64,000 bases of DNA. Origin: Flavobacterium notoginsengisoli. Lineage in GTDB: Bacteria; Bacteroidota; Bacteroidia; Flavobacteriales; Flavobacteriaceae. The stretch lies in NCBI RefSeq assembly GCF_014207905.1, contig NZ_JACHLB010000001.1, forward strand, positions 62,001 to 126,000. Reading direction: 5' to 3'. Every line of letters starts with the position of its first letter. Within the stretch, counting starts at the first letter, position 1. Under the pieces are notes generated by a model. That model ran no database searches and was not told the origin of the DNA. It was given only the letters and a program-made list of their open reading frames with translations. Position numbers and translations under genes: made by a program. Positions 42,656 through 52,624 of the stretch are shown in pieces.

Positions 42656-45151
42656 ATGAAGCTATTTTGTTTTTTGACTTTGTTTTTTACGCTTACACTT
42701 CAAGCGCAAATTCAAATAAACGGAATCGTAACTGATTCGAACAATAAACCTCTTCCGTTTGCTACGATCACAACTTCTGAAAACAACAACACTATTACAG
42801 ATGTTGATGGAAAATTTATTTTTAAAATCAGTTCATCAGCAAATACACTTACTGTTTCTTATATCGGTTTTCAGACTAAAACCATTGCTTTATTAAAGGG
42901 CAAAACTTTTTATGCTGTTGCTCTTGCGCAGCAGACAGATGATTTAAAAGAAGTTGTTGTTTCTAACGAAAATCCGGCATTAACGATTATTAAAAAAGTT
43001 ATTGCTAACAAATCGCTTAATGATCCGCAGAAGAAACTCAACAATTTTGAATACAAGACCTATAATAAACTTATTGTTACAGCTAATCCAGATTCAATTG
43101 ATGGCAGAATAGATTCTAGTGCATCTTATAAAGATCTAGACAAAAAAATCATCAATATTGATTCTTCTGATTATAAATTCAAAGAAATTGTAACTAAGCA
43201 ACATTTGTTTCAAACGGAAAAAGTTTCACAATATCAATTCGGAAATCATAAATTAAAAGAAACGGTACTTGGAACAAAAATAGCTGGTTTTAAACAGCCA
43301 ATCTATGAAGTTCTGGCTTTCAACTTACAATCTATTTCTATTTATGATCCGAAATATGAATTGTTTGAAACGAAATACGAAAACCCAATTGCAACTAGTG
43401 CGCCTTCAAGTTACAATTATAAATTATTAGATACAGTAAGCATTCGCGGACGCGATACTTACATGATTTATTTTAAAAACAAATCGAAACGAAAGTCATC
43501 TGGCTTAGAAGGTGTTTTATATATTGATAAAGAAAATTTTGCTGTCGCGAAAGCTGTAATGCGAATTAAAGGCGTTTTGGACATTAGCGGTATTCATGAA
43601 TTTGAATATATTCCGAAAGAAAAAATATGGTTTCAAAGCAATACTACTTTCAAAATTGTAAAGGGAAAAAACGACGATGATATTAGAATTTTAGGAGGAA
43701 CGATTCAATTTGATGGTGACGTTGAAGAGAATTTCGAACCTAGAAAAAAAGTCGCTTCCGATTTTACTTATTTGATTTCTGAGAGCAATAGTTTTGATAT
43801 TCGTGTCAACACTAATAATCCGATAAAAAACCCTTCACTTTATATCGAAATTAAAGACGATGCGGCCAAAAAACCAGAAAACTTTTGGGAAGCATATCGC
43901 AAAGAAAATCTAGATTTAAAAAGCCAGAAAACGTATTTATTGCTAGATAGTCTTTCTGTGAGTAATCGAATCGAAAAACGTTTAGGAATTGGACGAAAAA
44001 TCATCAATGGTTTTTATCCAATTGGTCCAATCGATTTGGATTTAAAGAAAATCATCAGTTATAATAATTACGAAGGATTTCGACTTGGATTGGGCGGAAT
44101 TACAAATGACCGTTTTTCTAAAAACTTTAGGATTGAAGGTTATGGCGCCTATGGAACAAAAGATGGAGTTTTTAAATATAGCGTAGGTTCTGGAGTTTTA
44201 TTAGATAAATATACCAATACTTGGCTAAACGGTTATTATACAGACGACGTTCGAGAAATTGCAAGTACCGTTTTTGCCGTCGACAAACGTGTATTCAAAA
44301 TCTACGATCCACGACCGATTAACATTAGCACTTTCTACCATTATACGGCTTGGAAAGCAAATGTACAGACCAAAATTATTCCGAAAACAGAAGCCGTTTT
44401 CGAATTAGCTAGAACGTATGTTGAACCTAAATTTGATTATCTTTTTAATTATAACGGGCAATTATATTCTCACTATGTAATGACAACAGCTATGGCTTCT
44501 ATTGTTTGGGCGCCATTTAGTGATTATATGCAAACTCCGACCGGAAGAACAGAATCTGACAAAAGATTTCCGAGGTTTACATTTCAATTTACGCAGTCAT
44601 TGCCTAATGTTTTAGAAAATGATTTCAAATTCAGTAAAATTGATTTTAAGACCGAATACGAAAAAAAATATCTAAACGGCCAGAAAACAAGTTTGCTTTT
44701 GCAGGCTGGTTATGCAACCGGAGATGTTCCGATTACGCACTTGTACAATACGATGCCGAACAATTTAACCAAAGAAACAGTTATTCAACGTATTACTTTT
44801 GCAGGAAGAAACAGCTTTGAAACGATGTTTTTTAATGAATTTTTCTCAAGTCAATATGTGTTTTTTCAAATTAAACATGGCTTTGATCGAATTAAAATCA
44901 TGAAAAAAGTTCGTCCCTCTTTGGTTTTGGTAACTAGAATGGCTTATGGACATATGGAAAATCCAGAACAGCATGTTGGTCCAGATTATAAAACATTAGA
45001 TAAAGGTTTTTTTGAATCAGGAATCGAATTGAATAAGATTTTCAAAGGTTTTGGTTTGGGAGGTTTCTACCGTTACGGACCAAATCAATTGTTGAAATTT
45101 GAAGATAATATTGCGGTTAAGATTTCTTATGTTTTAGATTTGGGACTTTAA
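42656..45151 (+). CDS. DUF5686 / carboxypeptidase-like regulatory domain outer-membrane protein
   Basis: The 831-residue protein has a signal peptide (ending LQAQ), a CarboxypepD_reg-like domain at about 20-105 (GIVTDSNNKPLPFATIT, DVDGKF), then a long DUF5686-type region with outer-membrane barrel features ending in ISYVLDLGL. The combination is typical of Bacteroidota and is often annotated simply as DUF5686. It is not a TonB receptor: no plug domain is seen. Function unknown. It is convergent with the antiporter. Confidence 0.85.
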   Translation: MKLFCFLTLFFTLTLQAQIQINGIVTDSNNKPLPFATITTSENNNTITDVDGKFIFKISSSANTLTVSYIGFQTKTIALLKGKTFYAVALAQQTDDLKEVVVSNENPALTIIKKVIANKSLNDPQKKLNNFEYKTYNKLIVTANPDSIDGRIDSSASYKDLDKKIINIDSSDYKFKEIVTKQHLFQTEKVSQYQFGNHKLKETVLGTKIAGFKQPIYEVLAFNLQSISIYDPKYELFETKYENPIATSAPSSYNYKLLDTVSIRGRDTYMIYFKNKSKRKSSGLEGVLYIDKENFAVAKAVMRIKGVLDISGIHEFEYIPKEKIWFQSNTTFKIVKGKNDDDIRILGGTIQFDGDVEENFEPRKKVASDFTYLISESNSFDIRVNTNNPIKNPSLYIEIKDDAAKKPENFWEAYRKENLDLKSQKTYLLLDSLSVSNRIEKRLGIGRKIINGFYPIGPIDLDLKKIISYNNYEGFRLGLGGITNDRFSKNFRIEGYGAYGTKDGVFKYSVGSGVLLDKYTNTWLNGYYTDDVREIASTVFAVDKRVFKIYDPRPINISTFYHYTAWKANVQTKIIPKTEAVFELARTYVEPKFDYLFNYNGQLYSHYVMTTAMASIVWAPFSDYMQTPTGRTESDKRFPRFTFQFTQSLPNVLENDFKFSKIDFKTEYEKKYLNGQKTSLLLQAGYATGDVPITHLYNTMPNNLTKETVIQRITFAGRNSFETMFFNEFFSSQYVFFQIKHGFDRIKIMKKVRPSLVLVTRMAYGHMENPEQHVGPDYKTLDKGFFESGIELNKIFKGFGLGGFYRYGPNQLLKFEDNIAVKISYVLDLGL

Positions 45152-45310
45152 GAAAGTAAATTCCAATTTTAAAAAAAATCCCAAATTCCAATTTAAACAA
45201 TACGTTTTATCATTTCGACCGAAAGGAGAAATGACATACTTTGCAATAAATCTTTATCAAAGTTTGAAACTTTGACAAAGATTTGAACTTCATTAATTAT
45301 GAGAAACAGA
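45152..45310. repeat. Intergenic inverted repeats near the DUF5686 stop
   Basis: It includes AATCCCAAATTCCAATTT, the motif CATTTCGACCGAAAGGAGAAATG (about 45211-45233) and AAATCTTTATCAAAG / CTTTGACAAAGATTTG (about 45248-45283), all short palindromes. Confidence 0.6.
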
Positions 45311-45352
45311 AAATCCCAAACTCCAACAACATTTGGAATTTGGGATTTTTTA
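45311..45352. terminator. Bidirectional terminator between DUF5686 and antiporter genes
   Basis: AAATCCCAAA and TTTGGGATTT form a 10-bp stem with T-rich end; it serves convergent genes. Confidence 0.65.
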
Positions 45353-45371
45353 TATTGAAAATTCTAAAACT

Positions 45372-47642
45372 TTATGGCTTCAAAATCAAAACCGAAGGCG
45401 TATTATTTAGCCAAATACTTTGAGATTCAATTAGTTTTTTCCAGCTTTCTAAACTAATAATCATCAAATCCTGACTTTCTAAAAATTCCTTTTTAATAGT
45501 TCGATCATTCATAATCATAATATGATTCGGTGCAATCTGTTCGATAGAACGAATGGTTTCCTGAATATCTCTTGCGTTTTTAACCTCGCCTGCAGCATCT
45601 AAAACCGTTATTTGAGAACCGTTATTATTAATTAGTTTTTTAGCGTATTCAATTAAAAAAGCATCTTCTTTACTAAAAATAGGCATAAAAACCTGATTGA
45701 CTTCTTCTAAATTTTTATCAATAAAAATACCTGCTGGCATTTTAGTTTTGGCGATAATATGACGAGTTCTTTCATCAAAAGGAGAATTTTCAAACAATCC
45801 TTCTTTTCCTGTAAATTTATCAATCAAACGATCTGGATTTACAATTCTAGTTGTGAATCCTAGAATCTTTCCTAGCAAAGTTCCATCAAAAATAGATTGT
45901 CCTAAACCTACCAACAATAAATCATATTCACCTTGGTTTGCTGTATCTATTATTTCAGTATCAATATCATTTGTTACTTTAAACAAACTTACCATATTTT
46001 GATTCAGACGTTGCGATTCTTCAACAACGGGAACCAACATTTTGCGTTCATGTTCTTTTACATCAAAAGAGTGAATTTCGGTACTCAAAGACAAATGCAT
46101 AGCGGTTACAACAGAATTATCTCCTTGTTTTTTAACTAAACTATTGGCAATTTGAAGCAGTTTTTTTCCTTTTTCTGGAGTCGCAAATGAAAGCAGAATT
46201 TTGTATTTGCTTTTACTTCCAATTTCTTGCGGAACGACCGTTTCTTTATCTTTAAAAATAAATCCGATAAAATCTAATGCCGGACCAGTCATAAAAGTAG
46301 TCACCAAAGCCATTATAACCATCATAGTAAAAATCTCTGTAGACAAAACGCCAAGATCATAACCGATATTTAAAACTACCAATTCCATCAATCCGCGTGT
46401 ATTCATAAGCGCTCCGATCGATAAACTGTCTTTCCAATTCTGTCCAACAAATTTTGCTGCCAAAGCACTTCCGAAAAACTTTCCAACTACAGCAACAGCA
46501 ATAATTAATCCTGTCACTTTCCATAATTCTGGATCGTTTAACAATCCAATTTGCGTACGTAAACCTGTAAACACAAAGAACAAAGGAAGTAAAACAATAA
46601 TCGCTACGTCTTCTACTTTTTCGATAAATATGTTTCTGAATTTATTGTTTTCTGGCATAATTGCTCCTGCCAAGAAAGCTCCGAACAAAGCATGAATTCC
46701 GATTAATTCTGATGCATACGCTGAAATTAAAAGTGTAATAAAGAAAATGGCAACAACAGGCTTATTTAGACTTTCACGAGTTGAATTTAAATCTCCTACA
46801 CGTTTCAAGAACGGACGAACGATTTTTAGCATTATAATTACATACAAAATCGCTAAACCGATAACATATAATGAGCTTGTAAACGAACCCGCTTTTACTA
46901 TTGCAATTACAACCGCTAGAATACACCAAGCTGTAATATCATCTGCGGCAGCACAAGTAATGGCAATTGTTCCTAGTTTTGTTTTTTGCATTCCTCTTTC
47001 CTGGACAATTCTCGCCAAAACCGGAAAAGCAGTTATACTCATGGCAATTCCCATAAATAATCCGAAAGAAGAAAACTCAACACCAATTGGGGCAAAAGTG
47101 TGATATATAAAATATGCCAAAGTTAATCCCAAGGCAAATGGAATTACAATACTAGCGTGGCTAATTACAACGGCATCATGGGCTTTGTTTTTTAGTACTT
47201 TAAGATCTAATTCCATTCCGATAACGAACATGAAAAGAATTAAACCAATCTGACTTAAGAATTGTAAATTTCCTAAAGATTCTTTTGGGAATAAAGCGGC
47301 TGAAAATTCTGGAAAGTACATTCCGACTAAAGATGGCCCTAGAACAATCCCCGCAATCATTTCTCCGATTACAGATGGCTGGCCAATCTTTCTAAAAAAC
47401 CATCCAAATAAACGTGCAACCAAAATAATAGTTACGATCTGAGCCAATAAAATAGCTAAGGGATGCTGTAAATTATGAACCATAGAATCTAGGAAGTCAT
47501 TCCAATGGTTGCTTTCGATTTGTTTTTTTACGATGTTGCGCCCCACTTCTAATGCGGCACCTTTTGAAATTACCCAATATATCAGCGCCGTAAAACCGCC
47601 AATAATTGTAATGTAAAATACAGAGTTTTTAATGTTATTCAT
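45372..47642 (-). CDS. CPA2-family cation:proton antiporter with C-terminal USP-like domains
   Basis: The 756-residue protein starts with a hydrophobic segment, then a Na_H_Exchanger (CPA2/KefB-like) membrane domain with about 12 segments (GQPSVIGEMIAGIVLGPSL, ALFGAFLAGAIMP, NTRGLMELVVLNIGYDLGVL) to about residue 465. The remaining 290 residues resemble universal-stress-protein folds (LLVGLGQSIFDGTLLGKILG, MIMNDR). It likely exchanges Na+ or K+ for H+. It stands alone, convergent with DUF5686. Ion specificity is not determined. Confidence 0.88.
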   Translation of the reverse strand: MNNIKNSVFYITIIGGFTALIYWVISKGAALEVGRNIVKKQIESNHWNDFLDSMVHNLQHPLAILLAQIVTIILVARLFGWFFRKIGQPSVIGEMIAGIVLGPSLVGMYFPEFSAALFPKESLGNLQFLSQIGLILFMFVIGMELDLKVLKNKAHDAVVISHASIVIPFALGLTLAYFIYHTFAPIGVEFSSFGLFMGIAMSITAFPVLARIVQERGMQKTKLGTIAITCAAADDITAWCILAVVIAIVKAGSFTSSLYVIGLAILYVIIMLKIVRPFLKRVGDLNSTRESLNKPVVAIFFITLLISAYASELIGIHALFGAFLAGAIMPENNKFRNIFIEKVEDVAIIVLLPLFFVFTGLRTQIGLLNDPELWKVTGLIIAVAVVGKFFGSALAAKFVGQNWKDSLSIGALMNTRGLMELVVLNIGYDLGVLSTEIFTMMVIMALVTTFMTGPALDFIGFIFKDKETVVPQEIGSKSKYKILLSFATPEKGKKLLQIANSLVKKQGDNSVVTAMHLSLSTEIHSFDVKEHERKMLVPVVEESQRLNQNMVSLFKVTNDIDTEIIDTANQGEYDLLLVGLGQSIFDGTLLGKILGFTTRIVNPDRLIDKFTGKEGLFENSPFDERTRHIIAKTKMPAGIFIDKNLEEVNQVFMPIFSKEDAFLIEYAKKLINNNGSQITVLDAAGEVKNARDIQETIRSIEQIAPNHIMIMNDRTIKKEFLESQDLMIISLESWKKLIESQSIWLNNTPSVLILKP

Positions 47643-47756
47643 AACTCGTTCTTTTGATTTATTGCCGCAAATATCAGAACTGAGTTTTAAGTGAAAAAGT
47701 AAAAGGTCTGCTAATTTCCTCTCTATGTAACAAGACCGAAAAACTTTGTAATAAGT

Positions 47757-48476
47757 TTAGATTTTTACTTTTTTTAAGAATTCAGAGCGATATGTTTCGC
47801 TTAAAATTAAAGTGGTATTTTTATTATTTTCGTCCAAATGATGTAAAGCAATTTCGTTATGATTGAAAAACTTAATTGCTCTAACGGCCACAATTTCTTT
47901 TTTATTCACCCTGCAAAAATCAGACTCTGGCAACTCTTGCAGAAGTGTATCAAATTTAACATTTTTTAGATTCAAAAAACTTCCGTCTGTAAGCAAAACC
48001 GTTTTATCTCGACTATCGCTCAAAGCCGTTTTTATGTATTGAATTTTATTAAAGTAAAGCAGCGTTTTTCCTTTATCAGTATTGAGCTGAATGAATTTTT
48101 TAGAAGAATCAGATTTTTCAAAACGCTCCATAGCTTTAGCAATTGCTTTTTGCAAACGTTCTAATTTTACTGGTTTTGTAATATAATCAACAGCATCTAT
48201 ATTAAATGCTTCGGCGGCATATTCTTTGTATGCGGTACAAAAAATCACCAACTTGTCCTGCAGTTTTTCAGCCAAATGAAGCCCATCGATTCCGGGCATT
48301 TCAATATCCGAAATCAATAAATCAAAATCCAAATTAGAAAAATCAGACAGCAATTTCTCTGGATCATTACACGTCTTTACAATTTCTAGCTCTGGAATTT
48401 GTTCACAAAGCATTTTTAAGTACGTTAATCCTGGAAGTTCATCGTCCAGAAGCAAGCATTTCAGTTTTGTATTCAA
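47757..48476 (-). CDS. LytTR-family response regulator
   Basis: The receiver domain has LLLDDELPG at the start and phospho-acceptor Asp in FDLLISDIEMPG; the C-terminal LytTR DNA-binding domain starts near residue 140 (IQYIKTALSDSRDKTVLLTD, FCRVNKKEIV). No ATG exists near the start, so it begins with TTG, either at 48476 (MNTKLKCLLLDDE) or 48485. Either one overlaps the end of the upstream kinase gene by 38 or 47 bp, pointing to translational coupling. It pairs with that kinase. Confidence 0.85.
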   Translation of the reverse strand: MNTKLKCLLLDDELPGLTYLKMLCEQIPELEIVKTCNDPEKLLSDFSNLDFDLLISDIEMPGIDGLHLAEKLQDKLVIFCTAYKEYAAEAFNIDAVDYITKPVKLERLQKAIAKAMERFEKSDSSKKFIQLNTDKGKTLLYFNKIQYIKTALSDSRDKTVLLTDGSFLNLKNVKFDTLLQELPESDFCRVNKKEIVAVRAIKFFNHNEIALHHLDENNKNTTLILSETYRSEFLKKVKI

Positions 48477-49200
48477 GTAAATCAATTTTTAGATGAGCAA
48501 TATAAATATCGTTTTCTACAAACTTATCGAGTTTGAAATTATTCTTGTAGATAATTCGTAATCGATGTTCTAAAGTTGCATGTCCAAAACCGCTTCGCTC
48601 CTTTTTCAACATTTTTTTATCGGAGATTTTATTCGAAACCGTCATAAAGAAAGCATTGTCTTTAAATTCGAAAACTACCGAAATAAAAGCATCGGCACTT
48701 TGAAGATCTGCATGTTTAAAAGCATTTTCAATTAAGTCAATAGAAATTAAAGGCGCCAAAAGAGGTTGGTCGTACAATTTGTCTTCTTGGTTAATGTTGG
48801 TCTTAACTTTCAATTCGAAAAGTGGACTAATTTTAATTTTATTGATTTCGATTAAATTCAATGCAAAATCAATTTCTTCTTTTGCCGTCACAAATTTCTT
48901 TTTGCTTTCGTACAGAATATAATCTAAAACATTTGCCAACTTATCTAAGGCAAAATAAGTCTGATAAGCGTGCGATTGAATCGAATTTAAAATATTCTTA
49001 AATAAATGTGGATTTAGTTTAGACTCTAAGTTTTCCAACTGCAAATCATTTACTTTAGACTCTAAGGCGTAAAAGCTTTTCTCAGCGTCTTCTTTTGCTT
49101 TTTTGGTTTGCATTAATTGATAAATCATAAAGCAAATAATGACAATTAAAAGCAACAAAATTGCTAGAAAAATAAAAGTTGTTGTATTGTTTTGCTGCAT
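48439..49200 (-). CDS. LytS-type (His_kinase) sensor histidine kinase
   Basis: The 253-residue protein has one N-terminal transmembrane helix (about 9-29), a short coiled coil, the His_kinase motif LESKLNPHLFKNILNSIQ with His65, and a degenerate HATPase domain (APLISIDLIENAFKHA, ERSGFGHATLEHRL). It is a small LytS/YehU-like kinase. It overlaps the LytTR regulator gene downstream, which must be its partner. Signal unknown. Confidence 0.87.
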   Translation of the reverse strand: MQQNNTTTFIFLAILLLLIVIICFMIYQLMQTKKAKEDAEKSFYALESKVNDLQLENLESKLNPHLFKNILNSIQSHAYQTYFALDKLANVLDYILYESKKKFVTAKEEIDFALNLIEINKIKISPLFELKVKTNINQEDKLYDQPLLAPLISIDLIENAFKHADLQSADAFISVVFEFKDNAFFMTVSNKISDKKMLKKERSGFGHATLEHRLRIIYKNNFKLDKFVENDIYIAHLKIDLLEYKTEMLASGR

Positions 49201-49214
49201 AAATCTGGTTTGAA

Positions 49215-49604
49215 TTATTTTATAATATCAATTGCACTTTCAAAAGATTGGTCCGTAAAATTAGCGCTTGTTTTCACATAAATTTTATTATTCGATATCC
49301 TTAAAATTTGAACCTTAAAAACATCTGTAGGTTGACCAGCATATTTAGAAGTTCCACTTATTAACTTTCTATTTCTTAATTCATAAGAACATTCGTCAAG
49401 CCAAAAAACATCATATTGAACTTTTACATTCATAAAAGTATTGGTTTCTATTTGATGTTTTTCAGTTCTTAAAATTTCTGTTTTTCCGGAAATTTCAGAA
49501 TTTAACTCAAATTTACCCGTATGAACTTCTTTACAATTTATTTTTTGAGAAATTCCTTTAAATGAAAAAATAAACATCAAAAACAACAAACATCTTTTAA
49601 TCAT
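49215..49604 (-). CDS. Hypothetical exported protein
   Basis: Counting from ATG 49604, the 129-residue protein has a signal peptide (MIKRCLLFLMFIFSF...GISQ) and a mature domain of about 105 residues with two Cys, CKEVHTGKFEL and DECSYELRNRK. I do not recognise the family. I prefer the internal ATG to the longer frame because the signal peptide then begins at residue 1. It lies 14 bp before the LytS-type kinase gene, on the same strand, so it may be a signal or target of that system. Confidence 0.6.
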   Translation of the reverse strand: MIKRCLLFLMFIFSFKGISQKINCKEVHTGKFELNSEISGKTEILRTEKHQIETNTFMNVKVQYDVFWLDECSYELRNRKLISGTSKYAGQPTDVFKVQILRISNNKIYVKTSANFTDQSFESAIDIIK

Positions 49605-49808
49605 TATTATATCTATTTTTAGAATTACTTCGGAAAATTTTAAAACTAAAAACTGTTTCCTTTTCATTATAAATTCACTACAAATATGAGAAAAGCTACT
49701 GATTCTATAACAAAAACTAACAAAATTCTCACAATAGAACATCATTCAGATATGTGTTAACATTAAGTAAAATACAATCGATTATTTATGATTTCGAGCA
49801 CTTTTCAC

Positions 49809-49817
49809 TACATTTGC
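49809..49817 (+). promoter_or_regulatory. -7 element of the RND exporter gene
   Basis: TACATTTGC matches TAnnTTTGC, 19 bp before the ATG at 49837. Confidence 0.55.
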
Positions 49818-49836
49818 AACCATTTTTAAAGATTTT

Positions 49837-52203
49837 ATGAAAAACACTATTCAAGTTGGATTTTGGGAGAAGTTGGCCCGAATTATACTTAAAAACAGAA
49901 TAACAATTCTGGTAATCCTATCTGCCTTAACTATTTTCCTTGGTTATCAATGGAAAAATCTTTCTATGACTTATACTGAAGCAAATTTGCTTCCGAAAGA
50001 ACATATCGCAAACAAAGAATATCAAAAATTCTTAGACAAGTTTGGAGAAGAAGGAAATCTCGTTGTAATTGGTTTTCAGGATAAAAACTTTTTCACACCT
50101 AAAAACTATGCCGCTTGGAATGAGTTAATGACAGGTTTAAAAAAATCGAAAGAAGTTGATTTAGTGGTTTCTTTAAATGATTTGAAAAAACTTGAAAAAG
50201 ATACGGTTAACGAAAAATTTATTTTAACTCCATTTATAGATCAAAGCAAGGTTTTAGATCCAGCTTATTTAAAGAGCGTTCAAAACGATTTATTCCATAA
50301 TTTACCTTTTTACGAAGGACTTTTATTTAATAAAGAAAGCGGAAGTGTTCGTTCTGCGATTTATATCAATAAAAAACTGGTAAATACAGCCGAAAGAAAG
50401 ACCTTTATTCTTGAAAATCTGGTTCCGAAAATCAATAAATTCGAAAAAACTACCGGAATCGATCTTAAAGTTTCAGGAATGCCATACATCAGAACGATTA
50501 ATGCCAACGACATGAAAGGCGAAATCGGATTGTTTATCGGCGCAGCTTTATTGACTGTTTCACTGATTTTCTTTTTCTTTTTCCGTTCGTTTCGCGCCAC
50601 TTTTATTTCAATCTGTATCTTAATTGTTGGTGTAATCTGGTCTTTTGGAACATTAGGATTATTTGGCTACAAAATCACGATTTTAACAGCAATTATTCCA
50701 CCCCTTATTATTGTAATCGGAATTACAAACTGTATTTTCCTGATTAACAAATATCAGCAGGAAATCAAATTGCATAACAATCAGGCAAAAGCATTGCAAC
50801 GTGTTATTTCGAAAATTGGAGTTTCGACTTTGATGACGAATTTGACAACAGCAATTGGTTTTGCAACGTTTATGATTACTGGAAACGATCTTCTTTTTGA
50901 ATTTGGATTAGTAACTTCAATCAACGTGATTTCTGTTTATTTATTGACACTTTTCATTGTGCCGATTATTTACAGTTTTATGGCGCTTCCAAAAGAAAAG
51001 CATTTATATCACTTGACTAAAACTTACATTTCGACACTATTGAATGTGGTCGAAAATTTAGTTAAAACAAAACGTAAATTCGTTTACATTGTTTACGGTT
51101 TACTTTTGGTTTTCAGCGTAATTGGAGTTTCTCAAATGAAAGTTTCGGGAAGTTTAATTGGTGAAATGCCAAAAAGCGCTTCTTTCTTTAAAGATATTTT
51201 ATTTTACGAAAAAGAGTTTAACGGAGTTATGCCGTTGGAAATTATGATTGACACTAAAAAGAAAAAAGGTGTTATGAAAGCTTCGACTATTCGTAAAATG
51301 GATGAATTGCAAAATACAATCGCAGAAATTCCAGAATTGGCAAAACCAGTTTCAATCGTGAATTTGGTAAAATATTCGAAACAGGCTTTCTACAACGGAA
51401 ATCCAGAATATTACCAATTGCCAACATCGCAAGAGCAAACTTTTATTTTAAGTTATGCTAAAAATGCGACTAAAAACAGCAAAGAAAACTTAATGAAAGC
51501 TTATGTAGATTCGACTGGACAATATGCCAGAATCACAACTTTCATGAAAGATATTGGAACAGATGAAATGGCGAAAGTAGAGAAAAAATTACATTCTAAA
51601 ATCGATGAAATTTTCCCAAAAGATCGTTATGAAGTTACCGTTACCGGAAAAGCATTAGTATTCCAAAAAGGAACTTCTTACTTAGTTGACAACTTAATCG
51701 AATCTTTGATTTTTGCGATTTTAACCATTGCAGTTTTGATTTTGTATTTATTCCGTTCTTTCAAAATGGTAATGGCATCGGTAATTACAAATATTTTACC
51801 GCTTTGTATTACTTCAGGATTAATGGGTTATTTCGGAATTCCATTAAAACCGTCTACGATTTTAGTATTCAGTATCGCATTCGGAATCTCGGTTGATAAC
51901 GCCATTCAGTTTATGGCAAAATACAGACATGACTTACTTCAAAGTGGCGGAAAAGTGAAGAAATCGGTTTTCAGTGCTTTAAGAGAAACTGGAATTAGTA
52001 CTTTTTACACTTCTGTAGTTTTGATTTTAGGTTTTGCGACTTTTACATTATCAAGTTTTAGCGGAACAATCGCTTTAGGCGGATTAATTTCTTGTACATT
52101 GGCATTTGCAATGTTTGCGAATTTGGTAGTATTGCCTTCATTGGTTTTGACTTTTGAAAAGAAGAAAACAAGAAAAGAGGAATTGGAGAATTTGGAGAAA
52201 TAA
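49837..52203 (+). CDS. RND/MMPL-family transporter
   Basis: The 788-residue inner-membrane protein has the RND pattern: one segment near residue 20-40, a large loop, five segments, then a second loop and five more, with GFATFMITGNDLLFEFGLV and GISVDNAIQFMAKYRHD as family motifs. It lies closer to the MMPL and hydrophobe-exporter branch than to AcrB (length, lack of a membrane-fusion partner). Cargo may be lipid or hopanoid-like. It stands alone. Confidence 0.85.
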   Translation: MKNTIQVGFWEKLARIILKNRITILVILSALTIFLGYQWKNLSMTYTEANLLPKEHIANKEYQKFLDKFGEEGNLVVIGFQDKNFFTPKNYAAWNELMTGLKKSKEVDLVVSLNDLKKLEKDTVNEKFILTPFIDQSKVLDPAYLKSVQNDLFHNLPFYEGLLFNKESGSVRSAIYINKKLVNTAERKTFILENLVPKINKFEKTTGIDLKVSGMPYIRTINANDMKGEIGLFIGAALLTVSLIFFFFFRSFRATFISICILIVGVIWSFGTLGLFGYKITILTAIIPPLIIVIGITNCIFLINKYQQEIKLHNNQAKALQRVISKIGVSTLMTNLTTAIGFATFMITGNDLLFEFGLVTSINVISVYLLTLFIVPIIYSFMALPKEKHLYHLTKTYISTLLNVVENLVKTKRKFVYIVYGLLLVFSVIGVSQMKVSGSLIGEMPKSASFFKDILFYEKEFNGVMPLEIMIDTKKKKGVMKASTIRKMDELQNTIAEIPELAKPVSIVNLVKYSKQAFYNGNPEYYQLPTSQEQTFILSYAKNATKNSKENLMKAYVDSTGQYARITTFMKDIGTDEMAKVEKKLHSKIDEIFPKDRYEVTVTGKALVFQKGTSYLVDNLIESLIFAILTIAVLILYLFRSFKMVMASVITNILPLCITSGLMGYFGIPLKPSTILVFSIAFGISVDNAIQFMAKYRHDLLQSGGKVKKSVFSALRETGISTFYTSVVLILGFATFTLSSFSGTIALGGLISCTLAFAMFANLVVLPSLVLTFEKKKTRKEELENLEK

Positions 52204-52229
52204 GTTTTTTACTTTCTAGAAAATCTAAG

Positions 52230-52394
52230 ATGGAAATATTTCGATTATTCGTACCTCTAATTATAATAGGCTTTGGAATAATTTTAAAGTCTACAAATAG
52301 AGAAGATTTTAAACCTCAAAAAAAATATTGGTTATTTTTTATAATTGCAAGTGTTTTTCTATTTGCCTTTAGATTATATGATTTTTTGAAATAA
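52230..52394 (+). CDS. Small two-helix membrane protein, 54 residues
   Basis: ATG 52230 opens a 54-codon frame ending at TAA 52394, with two hydrophobic segments (LFVPLIIIGFGIILK near residues 6-20, and WLFFIIASVFLFAF near 34-47) separated by a polar loop. It begins 26 bp after the RND transporter stop and may be co-transcribed. I know no family; small membrane proteins of this kind are often missed. It would have to be confirmed by conservation. Confidence 0.45.
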   Translation: MEIFRLFVPLIIIGFGIILKSTNREDFKPQKKYWLFFIIASVFLFAFRLYDFLK

Positions 52395-52410
52395 AATTTT
52401 CAAAAAAGTC

Positions 52411-52510
52411 TGTCATTTCGACGAAGGAGAAATCTCCGCAAGTAGCTCCGCATGGTAATTCCTAACTTTGTCGAGTTTCTTACGAAGATTTCTCCTTCGT
52501 CGAAATGACA
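52411..52510. repeat. Long inverted repeat CATTTCGACGAAGGAGAAAT
   Basis: Arms 52411-52435 and 52486-52510 are perfect reverse complements over 25 bp (TGTCATTTCGACGAAGGAGA and AATCT). A short relative is at about 45211. It lies between the small membrane protein and asnS. Confidence 0.85.
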
Positions 52511-52571
52511 AAAAATGGAAATATTAGAAACTCTATAAAAAATTCAACTTCCCAAATTAATTATTATCGAT

Positions 52572-52580
52572 TATATTTGC
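52572..52580 (+). promoter_or_regulatory. -7 element of asnS
   Basis: TATATTTGC matches TAnnTTTGC, 44 bp before the ATG. Confidence 0.55.
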
Positions 52581-52624
52581 AGTTGTTCAAAACGAATATT
52601 ATTTAATATCAATTATATATAAAA

